Source: an uncultured Lachnospiraceae bacterium
GTDB taxonomy: Bacteria; Bacillota; Clostridia; Lachnospirales; Lachnospiraceae
Assembly (NCBI GenBank): GCA_947176505.1
Contig: CAMWQW010000009.1
Span: forward strand, 84,821-148,820
Direction: 5' to 3'
DNA: 64,000 nucleotides
Positions 56,866 to 64,000 of this stretch are shown here, in pieces; positions within the stretch are counted from its first letter, which is position 1, and each line of letters begins with the position of its first letter. The position numbers were made by a program, and so were the translations under genes. The notes under the pieces are model-generated. The model worked only from the letters and a program-made list of their open reading frames with translations. It had not been told where the DNA came from and made no database searches.

Positions 56866-57483
56866 ATGAAAGTATTGATGATTAACGGCAGTCCGAAGGT
56901 AAACGGAAATACGTACACGGCGCTTCATGAGATGCAGCAGATTTTTGAGAAAGAAGGAATAGAGACAGAGATTCTTCATGTGGGCAATAAGGATATACGC
57001 GGTTGCATTGCCTGCGGTACATGTGCCGACAAAGGCAAATGTGTATTTGATGACATTGTCAACGAGACCGCGGCAAAGTTCGAAGCATGTGACGGTCTGG
57101 TGATCGGCAGTCCTGTGTATTATGCATCAGCCAATGCGACATTGGTTGCGTTTTTGACAAGACTTTTCTACAGCACGCATTTTGACAAGACAATGAAGGT
57201 CGGAGCGAGTGTTGTTGCAGCGCGAAGAGGAGGTTTGTCTGCGACCTTTGATGAACTGAATAAGTTCTTTACTATCTGCGGTATGCCGGTAGCATCCGGA
57301 CAGTATTGGAACAGTGTGCACGGAAGAACGCCCGGAGAGGCTTTGCAGGACGCGGAAGGATTGCAGGGTATGCGCACCCTTGCGAGAAATATGACCTTCC
57401 TGATGAGGAGCATTGCTCTAGGGAAAAAGGAGTACGGGCTTCCGGAGAAGGAACCGTTTGAGAGAACGAACTTTATACGGTAA
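56866..57483 (+). CDS. NADPH-dependent FMN reductase / flavodoxin-like oxidoreductase
   Basis: This 205-residue flavoprotein has the phosphate loop VLMINGSPKVNGNTYTAL at the N-terminus, a Cys motif GCIACGTCADKGKC (about residues 47-60) and the flavin-loop GSPVYYASANATLVAFLTRL, as in iron-sulfur-flavoprotein-like reductases. ATG 56866 has AAGGA upstream. It lies behind the interrupted Fe-S aldo/keto reductase, and both belong to a redox gene group common in gut clostridia. Probably reduces FMN or quinone-type compounds with NAD(P)H. Confidence 0.88.
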   Translation: MKVLMINGSPKVNGNTYTALHEMQQIFEKEGIETEILHVGNKDIRGCIACGTCADKGKCVFDDIVNETAAKFEACDGLVIGSPVYYASANATLVAFLTRLFYSTHFDKTMKVGASVVAARRGGLSATFDELNKFFTICGMPVASGQYWNSVHGRTPGEALQDAEGLQGMRTLARNMTFLMRSIALGKKEYGLPEKEPFERTNFIR

Positions 57484-57643
57484 GGAAGAGGTATTTGTGC
57501 ATTTTTAATATACAGTACCGTATAAATTTTGTGTAAAAATCCCTTTGAAATTATGTTGTAAAATATGTACCATATATATGAACGTGTGGCATAACTGCGT
57601 AAATCCGGTTACCTGCCATGCGTTCTTTTTATTTTGAATTTGC

Positions 57644-57677
57644 AAAGCGAATCTCACAAACGAGATATGCTCGCTTT
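57644..57677 (+). promoter_or_regulatory. Structured leader before the MATE gene
   Basis: AAAGCGA/TCGCTTT and inside it ATCTC/GAGAT form a two-part stem ending a few bases before the GGAGG site of the MATE gene. It could limit ribosome access. The rest of the 210-base gap (57484-57643) shows a weak hairpin and no other feature. Confidence 0.5.
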
Positions 57678-57694
57678 ATGGAGGAAGAACAGAT

Positions 57695-59146
57695 ATGGAA
57701 GCAAAAAACAATTCTTTTTTAATGGAAGAACCGATAGGGAGACTGATGGGCAAATATGCTGTTCCATGCATTATTTCGCTTCTTGTAGGTGCCTTGTACA
57801 ATATAGTTGACCAGATATTTATAGCCAATGCTTCTTATCTTGGATCGTATGGAAACGCTGCAAACACGGTGGTATTTCCTCTGACCGTGATTGCCTTGGC
57901 AATAGCTGTTATGGTTGGGGACGGGTGTTGTGCGTTTGTAAGCTTAAGTCTTGGTAAAGATAAACCTTGTGATGCAGCAAAAAGTACGGGGAATTCCATA
58001 CTGCTTACAGTATTGTTCAGTCTGGCATTATGTGTGATCTACCTTGCATTCAGCGATAAGATTATTGCTATGTTTGGCGGAACGGTAAACGAGGAGACAT
58101 TTCGCCACTCCAAGGAGTATTTCTTCTGGATTTCGCTCGGTATTCCTTTTTATATGTTCGGGCAGGCTATGAATCCGGTGATTCGTGCCGACGGAAGTCC
58201 CAAGTATGCCATGGCGTCAACACTTGCGGGAGCAGTAGTTAACATTATACTCGATCCGATTTTTATTTTTGTATTCCGCTGGGGAATGATGGGAGCGGCG
58301 GTCGCGACGGTAATGGGACAGATTGTGACAGCGGTTTTTGCGGTTTGGTATCTGACCCATACGAAGATCATTAAGTTAAGCGGAAGCGACTTTAAGCTTG
58401 AGGGTGAGATTGTAAAAAGGACGCTGGGACTTGGCATCTGCAGTTTCTTATCACAGATATCGCTTGTTGCGGCGATGGCAGCTATCAATAACATGATAAG
58501 GCAGTATAGCGCGTTGGACGCTGTATTTGGGCAGGCACAGTACGCTCAGATTCCTATGGCGGTTGTGGGTATCGTTATGAAGTTTTTCCAGATTGTGATT
58601 TCTATTGTGGTAGGTATGGCGGCAGGGTGTATTCCGATTGTCGGCTTTAATATGGGTGCGGGATTAAGCAGGAGGGTAAAGGAGATATTTACGAAATTGC
58701 TGTCGGCAGAGGCTGTTGTCGGTGTTTTGGCGCTCATTATCGTAGAGTTTTTCCCTAGTGGATTGATCGGTATTTTCGGGGCTGCCAATGAAAGTGTCTA
58801 TTACACAGAATTTGCAATCCGGGCATTTCGCATTTACCTTTGTATGGTAGTCTTTGCCTGTGTGAATAAGGCGGCGTTTATTTTTCTACAGGCAATGGGC
58901 AAAGCAGTGGCATCAACAATGCTTTCTATGGTTAGGGAGATTGTATTCGGTGTAGGGTTTGCGCTCCTTTTGCCGAGATTCTACGGATTGGATGGTGTCC
59001 TATACTCTATGCCGGTATCTGATATACTGACGTTTATCGTCTCTGTCATTATTATTGTGATGACTTATAAGCAATTAAGTGGTGTTGAGAAAACCAATGT
59101 TGGGAATCAAGAACGAAAGATGAAACAGATAGGACAGAAAGGCTGA
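57695..59146 (+). CDS. MATE-family multidrug efflux transporter
   Basis: This 483-residue membrane protein has about twelve helices in two related halves: PIGRLMGKYAVPCIISLLVG, then VDQIFIANASYLG, VGDGCCAFVSLSLGKD and IGAANES-like repeats in the second half (IGIFGAANESVYYTEFAIRA). It belongs to the NorM/DinF-type MATE group that exports cationic drugs by ion exchange. GGAGG precedes the ATG. The heterodimeric ABC exporter genes follow 5 bases later, so the three pumps form one operon on the chromosome next to the element. Confidence 0.93.
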   Translation: MEAKNNSFLMEEPIGRLMGKYAVPCIISLLVGALYNIVDQIFIANASYLGSYGNAANTVVFPLTVIALAIAVMVGDGCCAFVSLSLGKDKPCDAAKSTGNSILLTVLFSLALCVIYLAFSDKIIAMFGGTVNEETFRHSKEYFFWISLGIPFYMFGQAMNPVIRADGSPKYAMASTLAGAVVNIILDPIFIFVFRWGMMGAAVATVMGQIVTAVFAVWYLTHTKIIKLSGSDFKLEGEIVKRTLGLGICSFLSQISLVAAMAAINNMIRQYSALDAVFGQAQYAQIPMAVVGIVMKFFQIVISIVVGMAAGCIPIVGFNMGAGLSRRVKEIFTKLLSAEAVVGVLALIIVEFFPSGLIGIFGAANESVYYTEFAIRAFRIYLCMVVFACVNKAAFIFLQAMGKAVASTMLSMVREIVFGVGFALLLPRFYGLDGVLYSMPVSDILTFIVSVIIIVMTYKQLSGVEKTNVGNQERKMKQIGQKG

Positions 59147-59151
59147 CATTT

Positions 59152-60879
59152 ATGTGGAAGTATATTAGACAATATTTGATATTTGCTATTCTTGCCGCGT
59201 CATTTATGATTGGTGAGGTCATGATGGATTTGGTCCAGCCGGGATTGATGCGTCAGATTGTTGATGACGGAGTGCTCGGATTAGACAATGGCGGTATCGG
59301 GAATTTGGAATTGGTCTGGCAGTTGGGGATTCAGATGATTCTGCTTGTTCTATTCGGCGGTTTCTGCGGCTCGATGAACAATGCATTCGTACACATGACG
59401 GGACAGAATATCGGAAATGAGATGCGCAAAGATTGTTTTTGTAATATTATGACATTTTCGTTCCCGCAGATTGACAAATTTGGAACCGGTTCACTTGTGA
59501 CGAGGGTGACCAACGATATTACGCAGGTACAGAATTTTGTATCGCAGTTTGTTCGCGGCATGATCCGAACATCTCTTTTAACGTTTGGAAGCATGTATTT
59601 TATGTTCCGCTTGAACAAAACTTTCGGCTTGACAGTACTATGTGCATTTCCGTTTGTTTTAGGATGTATCATATTTTGCCTGTGGAAGGCGAATCCGCTG
59701 TTTTCCGGTTTACAGGCGCAGCTTGATGCGGTTAACGGCATTATGCAGGAGGATATTTCGGGAATCCGTATCATTAAAGCATGTGTACGGGAAATCTATG
59801 AAAAACTTCGTTTTGGAAAAGCAAATGATGAATTGATCAAAACGCAGCTTCGCGTGTTGGTCATTTTTGCGTTTATGAATCCTGTCATCAATGCGCTGAT
59901 GTATTTGACGGTAGCGGTGATCCTGCTGATAGGTTCCTATGATGTGGGAAGCGGTACGACAACTCCCGGCGCCGTGATGGCAGCAATTACTTATACAACA
60001 CAGCTTCTTAACGGAGTCTTAATGCTTGTGATGCTATTCCAGAATATCTCAAGAGGGTATGCCTCGTGGAAGCGCTTAAGAGAGGTGCTTCAAAGCGAGC
60101 CGGAACTGAAAGCCGGAGCATTTGATGGGGAGACTGACTGTCACGGAATGATTGAATTTAAGGATGTTTCCTTTACATATCCTAGTTCCGGTCAGGCGGT
60201 TCTTGAACATATTGACTTAACGGTATATCCGGGTGAGACGGTGGCTGTTATGGGGTCTACCGGATGTGGTAAAAGCTCCCTTATTCATTTGATTCCTCGT
60301 TTTTATGATGTATCTTCCGGCACCGTTCTGGTTGACGGTGTAGATGTGAAGGAATATAAACAGAAAGCCTTACGGGAAAAGATTGCCGTTGTATTACAAA
60401 AGAGCGAGTTGTTTGGAGCAACGATCGGAGAGAACATTTCGTGGGGAAAACCGAATGCCAAAGCTGATGAGATTAAGGCAGCGGCGGTGGCAGCGCAGGC
60501 GGATGATTTTATTCTAGCTTCCTGTGACGGGTACGATACGCTTGTTGCCGAGCGCGGCATGAGTCTGTCCGGAGGACAGAAGCAGAGAATTTCGATTGCG
60601 AGAGCAGTTTTAAAAGGCGCCGGGATTTTGATTTTTGATGATTCCACCAGCGCACTGGATTTGAAAACAGAGGCGAATCTGTATGATACATTACAGCAAT
60701 CCTACCCAAACAGTACGAAGATAATTGTCGCACAGCGCATCGCATCGGTACGCAGAGCAGACAGAATTGTTGTTATGGATCATGGAAGGGTGGCTGCTGT
60801 AGGAACACATGAAAAGCTTCTGGAAAACTGTCCGATTTATCAAGATATTTACTATTCCCAGATTGGAGAGGAGGGGTAA
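59152..60879 (+). CDS. ABC exporter subunit with degenerate Walker B (heterodimer partner A)
   Basis: This 575-residue half-transporter has six helices (residues 1-310). The ATPase domain shows Walker A GSTGCGKSS, an intact signature LSGGQKQR and Walker B ILIFDDSTS, where the catalytic Glu is replaced by Asp; the H-loop His is replaced too (VAQRIAS). This is the degenerate-site pattern of heterodimeric exporters such as LmrCD and TM287/288. The partner gene begins two bases after its stop. It probably exports drugs or lipids. Confidence 0.92.
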   Translation: MWKYIRQYLIFAILAASFMIGEVMMDLVQPGLMRQIVDDGVLGLDNGGIGNLELVWQLGIQMILLVLFGGFCGSMNNAFVHMTGQNIGNEMRKDCFCNIMTFSFPQIDKFGTGSLVTRVTNDITQVQNFVSQFVRGMIRTSLLTFGSMYFMFRLNKTFGLTVLCAFPFVLGCIIFCLWKANPLFSGLQAQLDAVNGIMQEDISGIRIIKACVREIYEKLRFGKANDELIKTQLRVLVIFAFMNPVINALMYLTVAVILLIGSYDVGSGTTTPGAVMAAITYTTQLLNGVLMLVMLFQNISRGYASWKRLREVLQSEPELKAGAFDGETDCHGMIEFKDVSFTYPSSGQAVLEHIDLTVYPGETVAVMGSTGCGKSSLIHLIPRFYDVSSGTVLVDGVDVKEYKQKALREKIAVVLQKSELFGATIGENISWGKPNAKADEIKAAAVAAQADDFILASCDGYDTLVAERGMSLSGGQKQRISIARAVLKGAGILIFDDSTSALDLKTEANLYDTLQQSYPNSTKIIVAQRIASVRRADRIVVMDHGRVAAVGTHEKLLENCPIYQDIYYSQIGEEG

Positions 60880-60881
60880 GC

Positions 60882-62702
60882 ATGTCTGAACGGAAAGAAC
60901 ATAAAATTGAAGAGCGAAATATACCGGGAATGATGAACAGGGGACAAAGATTTGCACAGGTGCAGTATGCTCAGAACGCAGGTGCAGCGCTGCGACGTAT
61001 TGCGGTATATTTTGCAAAAGAAAAAGTGATGGTATCCGCGATGCTGGTCGTGGTAATTTGCGGGACACTGTGCGGAGTATATGCGCCAAGTCTGCAAAGT
61101 AATGCAATTGACATTATAGCAAAGAATAGGAGTGGAAATCTTGTAAAAACACTCATGCTGATGGCGGCTGTCTATTTGCTATACAGCGGAGGTCAATTAT
61201 TGCAGGGACTGGTTAGCGCCGAGTTGAGCCAGCGAATCGTCAAACAGATGCGGGAGGAGCTTTTCGGCAAGCTGATGGATTTGCCGATACGGTATCTGGA
61301 TACACATTCCCATGGTGATGTGATGAGCCGTATGACCAATGATATTGAGAATATTTCGACTACGGTATCGCAATCACTTCCGTCGTTATTTTCCGGCGTG
61401 CTGACAATCATAGGGACGGTTTCTATTATGTTGTGGTATTGCTGGCAGTTGGCATTGCTGAGTTTTGCAACAGTGTTCTTGACTGTTTTTGCAACGAAGT
61501 TTCTTTCAAAGAAAGTACGTAAATTTTCACGCAGACGGCAGATGCTGCTTGGACAGTTAAACGGCACGGTGGAAGAAATGATATCCGGTTACCGCACGGT
61601 AGTTGCATACAATCATCAGGAAGCTACGATAACGGAGTTTTGTAGAACCTCGGATTCTCTCACGAAAGCGGGAATACGGACGGATGTGTTCAGCGGTGTC
61701 ATGGGACCGGTGATGAATTGTATCGGAAATATCGGTTTTGTTATTATTGCGGTTTTCGGAGGATACTTCTCTGTGAACGGCATGATTTCAGTGGGCGTGA
61801 TTTCGGCATTTATTGTTTATGCGAAGCAGTTTAGCCGTCCAATCAATGAGATTGCGCAGGTGTACGGTCAGCTTCAGGCGGCGGTTGCCGGAGCAGAACG
61901 CGTATTTATGGTTCTGGATGAGAGCAATGAAGACAAGACAGGAGAGGACATTAAGAAAACGGAAAGTGCGGAAGTCATTTTCCGAAATGTACAGTTCTCA
62001 TACGAGCCGGGGCGACCGGTTCTTAAAGATTTTACGCTGACCGTTCCGTCCGGTAAAAAAGTGGCGCTTGTGGGGGCGACAGGAAGCGGGAAGACTACGG
62101 TTGTCAATCTTCTTATGCGTTTTTATGATATTGACAATGGCGAGATTCTCATCAATCAGCAGGATATTAAGGATATTTCAAGAGACGATTTGAGAAAAAA
62201 TGTTGCCATTGTTTTGCAGGATACAGTTTTATTCTCGGATACGGTTATGAATAACTTGAAGTACGGAAATCCTGATGCCGGATTTAACGAAATTGAGGAA
62301 GCGGTAAAAATGAGCCGATGTAAAGAAATGATTGAGCTGCTTCCGAAAGGATACGATACGGTACTGAGTGGATCCGGCAGTAATATCAGTCAGGGACAGC
62401 GACAGCTTCTTGCGATTGCCCGTGCCTTTGTGGCTGATCCTCAGATTCTGGTTCTGGATGAAGCGACTTCCAATGTGGATACCCGGACGGAAAAAGCTAT
62501 TCAGGATGCCATGCATCTGGTTATGCAGAATCGCACAAGTATTGTGATTGCACATCGCATCTCAACGATTCGTGATGCGGATATTATTGTTGTGATGGAC
62601 CACGGCAGGATTGTGGAAAGCGGGGACCATGATACATTGCTGTTGCAGAAAGGAAAGTATTACGAATTGTATATGACACAGTATGCGGGAATTTCATGTT
62701 GA
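60882..62702 (+). CDS. ABC exporter subunit with intact Walker B (heterodimer partner B)
   Basis: This 606-residue half-transporter has an N-terminal extension of about 40 residues and six helices. Walker A is GATGSGKTT, the signature is changed to ISQGQRQL, and Walker B LVLDEATSN and H-loop IAHRIST are normal. Its faults complement those of partner A: an intact catalytic Glu here, an intact LSGGQ there. The pair therefore has one competent and one degenerate ATP site. GGAGGGG precedes the ATG. Last gene of the pump operon. Confidence 0.92.
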   Translation: MSERKEHKIEERNIPGMMNRGQRFAQVQYAQNAGAALRRIAVYFAKEKVMVSAMLVVVICGTLCGVYAPSLQSNAIDIIAKNRSGNLVKTLMLMAAVYLLYSGGQLLQGLVSAELSQRIVKQMREELFGKLMDLPIRYLDTHSHGDVMSRMTNDIENISTTVSQSLPSLFSGVLTIIGTVSIMLWYCWQLALLSFATVFLTVFATKFLSKKVRKFSRRRQMLLGQLNGTVEEMISGYRTVVAYNHQEATITEFCRTSDSLTKAGIRTDVFSGVMGPVMNCIGNIGFVIIAVFGGYFSVNGMISVGVISAFIVYAKQFSRPINEIAQVYGQLQAAVAGAERVFMVLDESNEDKTGEDIKKTESAEVIFRNVQFSYEPGRPVLKDFTLTVPSGKKVALVGATGSGKTTVVNLLMRFYDIDNGEILINQQDIKDISRDDLRKNVAIVLQDTVLFSDTVMNNLKYGNPDAGFNEIEEAVKMSRCKEMIELLPKGYDTVLSGSGSNISQGQRQLLAIARAFVADPQILVLDEATSNVDTRTEKAIQDAMHLVMQNRTSIVIAHRISTIRDADIIVVMDHGRIVESGDHDTLLLQKGKYYELYMTQYAGISC

Positions 62703-62734
62703 CGTTTTTTATAATGTTATTTTGTTGAAAGTAA

Positions 62735-63363
62735 TTTGACAAGAGAGCGGTTGTACTTATGCGAAAGAGATGAAAAACGGAGATAGTGTGTGGTTGGACG
62801 AAAAATATGAGAACAGACAGTATCAGTTCGAAGTGGCAGGGGAAGAATTTAGCGGCTATCTGACTGATTCGGAAATTACGCACATTGAGGAGGAAGATAT
62901 TGCCACCGTTATTACCGAGCGTGATATTACCAAAATGTGTGATCAGCTTGATCATTCTATGGGATCTTATATGGAGTATTTTCAGTTTTTGTGTACCCTT
63001 TTATCGGCAGTGCTCATTTATCTTCTCACCAAGATTATTATTGAGAAGAACGAGAATGCTATATCTATGACGAAGATTCTTGGATATGAGAATCGGGAAA
63101 TAGCGGGTCTGTATTTGTTATCAACGACTGTGTTACTGATTGCTGCGGATGCTGTCAGCGTCATCTTGGGGACGTTTATCATGGCGCAGGCATGGAAAAC
63201 AATCATGTTCAGCTACAACGGCTGGTTTACATTTTCTATCAATCCGACAGGGTATATTCAGATGTTTGCATTTGTCCTGATCGGGTATCTGATCGTCATG
63301 ATTTTTGATTTCAGGAGAATCAAGCGGATACCGATGGACGAAGCGCTTAAGAATGTGGAGTAG
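62735..63363 (+). pseudogene. C-terminal remnant of an FtsX-type ABC permease
   Basis: The open frame covers only the last domain of an FtsX/MacB-like permease: a small extracellular piece (NGDSVWLDEKYENRQYQFEV), then helices in FQFLCTLLSAVLIYLLTKII, TKILGYENREIAGLYLL and the terminal helix before RRIKRIPMDEALKNVE. Complete clostridial members have several hundred residues more. The frame continues upstream of the first ATG (62770) to about 62735, where a stop occurs. No ribosome site or membrane start is present, so this is a deletion remnant. Confidence 0.75.
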
Positions 63364-63390
63364 GTTATGCCGGCAAATTAAATGTCTGAT

Positions 63391-64000
63391 TCAAACATGA
63401 TACAACAGTCTTTTAGAAAAGGTGTTGCGATATTCACTGGGCGAAAGCCCGGTGATTTTTTTGTATGCTCTGGAGAAATTATGGCTGTCTGGGAATCCCA
63501 GTTCCTTGGCAATCTCTGTGATAGATTTGTTCGTGTCGGTCAGCATGTAGTTTGCTTGCTCCATCTTTGTCTTCAAGATATATTGCTTTAACGGAATGCC
63601 GCAGATTTGTGCGAATCGGTGAGAGAGATATTTCTCGTTATAGCCGAATGCAGCGGCAATCTCTGATATCTTGATATTCCGCGAAATATTTGTTTTTATA
63701 TAATCCATTATATCGTAGTAGACCTGCTTTTGATTCTCAGAATAGTTTTCTACAGGCGGTACGAGAGAGAGCTGCCCGAAAAGCTCTGTCAGAATACTTG
63801 TAGACATGGCGTCCAAGGCAATTGAAGGATACTTGCTCTTAACGATGTCCTGTAACTGCTTCATCAAAATTACGACCCTCTCAGGCTTCGGGATGCTTCC
63901 CGTCTGGGGAAGTGTAAAATATTGGTCGGGGGGGTAAAACGGTATCGGGGGCAAGGACGTCAGGAAGGGCGCCCTGGTGTGGAGTAAAGTGGAGCCAGTA
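63391..64000 (-). CDS. AraC-family transcriptional regulator, 5' end outside the window
   Basis: The C-terminal part has a typical double helix-turn-helix: NIKISEIAAAFGYNEKYLSH, then FAQICGIPLKQYILKTKMEQ, then SITEIAKELGFPDSHNFSRA and YKKITGLSPSEYR. The frame stays open to the right edge; a TTG at 63954 is an unlikely start, because the upstream codons continue a plausible sensor domain. A seven-C run (seven G on the plus strand) near 63929-63935 is a slippage-prone tract. Its last codons read toward the FtsX remnant, with which it is convergent. Confidence 0.82.
   Translation of the reverse strand, partial: TGSTLLHTRAPFLTSLPPIPFYPPDQYFTLPQTGSIPKPERVVILMKQLQDIVKSKYPSIALDAMSTSILTELFGQLSLVPPVENYSENQKQVYYDIMDYIKTNISRNIKISEIAAAFGYNEKYLSHRFAQICGIPLKQYILKTKMEQANYMLTDTNKSITEIAKELGFPDSHNFSRAYKKITGLSPSEYRNTFSKRLLYHV

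Noticed and set aside
1-64000. CRISPR arrays, tRNA and rRNA genes, prophage structural genes, conjugation genes
   Set aside because: None recognised on either strand; the regularly spaced repeats present are promoter boxes, not CRISPR.

Overview
Organism. Low-GC Gram-positive gut anaerobe of the Lachnospiraceae/Clostridia type. This is inferred from the strong AAAGGAGG ribosome sites, the Agr-type peptide signalling, the CcpM/Clo7bot peptide clusters, the large serine recombinases and the gene content of the flanking DNA. No rRNA, tRNA or CRISPR array is visible.

Layout. (1) 1-2.45 kb: a left-truncated RNA polymerase alpha-CTD-like protein and an IS110-family insertion sequence. (2) 2.5-48.5 kb: AT-rich cargo dominated by peptide signalling and ribosomally made, radical-SAM-modified peptides. 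(3) 48.6-55.9 kb: a higher-GC mobility module with a resolvase-fold protein, a MazF-like toxin, two small conserved element proteins and three adjacent large serine recombinases. (4) 55.97-64 kb: flanking chromosome, beginning inside an aldo/keto reductase gene that has lost its 5' part. I read 1 to about 55.96 kb as one integrated element whose left end lies outside the window.

Main result. The cargo looks like a quorum-controlled peptide island. Circuit 1 (LytTR regulator 4562-5287, GHKL kinase, AgrB, AgrD with a predicted CIGIG ring) appears to act on ten copies of a two-part promoter box. Each box has two TTTTCTGCAA-like repeats exactly 20 bp apart. In nine of ten, a -10 hexamer starts exactly 29 bp after the second repeat; in the tenth it is 28. 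These promoters precede the circuit itself, two CcpM-type clusters (7.6-14.8 and 14.8-18.7 kb), a matrixin protease with a lipoprotein, a radical SAM plus metallo-beta-lactamase pair, several secreted proteins, and a 26-residue amphipathic micro-ORF reminiscent of delta-haemolysin.

Circuit 2 (AgrB, kinase and regulator on the minus strand, AgrD on the plus strand at 25790-25936 with a predicted CMYCL ring) has a different box. It is built on TTACAT repeats 21 bp apart, 28 bp before the -10. It is found only before its own agrD and before a third cluster (radical SAM enzyme, Cys-rich precursor, ABC exporter, M16 peptidase). Circuit 3 (regulator and kinase at 31957-33767) may use a third box, ATTTTTTCC repeated at 21 bp, before a membrane acyltransferase and a BceAB-type transporter. 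One LytTR promoter geometry therefore seems to be used with three different box sequences.

Other cargo includes an ECF sigma factor with a possible anti-sigma/hydrolase fusion, two paralogous XRE regulators with structured leaders, and a LysR-controlled operon of an isopropylmalate-synthase-like enzyme, a YrdC-domain protein, an MFS transporter and a PEBP protein. The right flank carries an FMN reductase, a MATE pump, a heterodimeric ABC exporter, an FtsX remnant and a partial AraC regulator.
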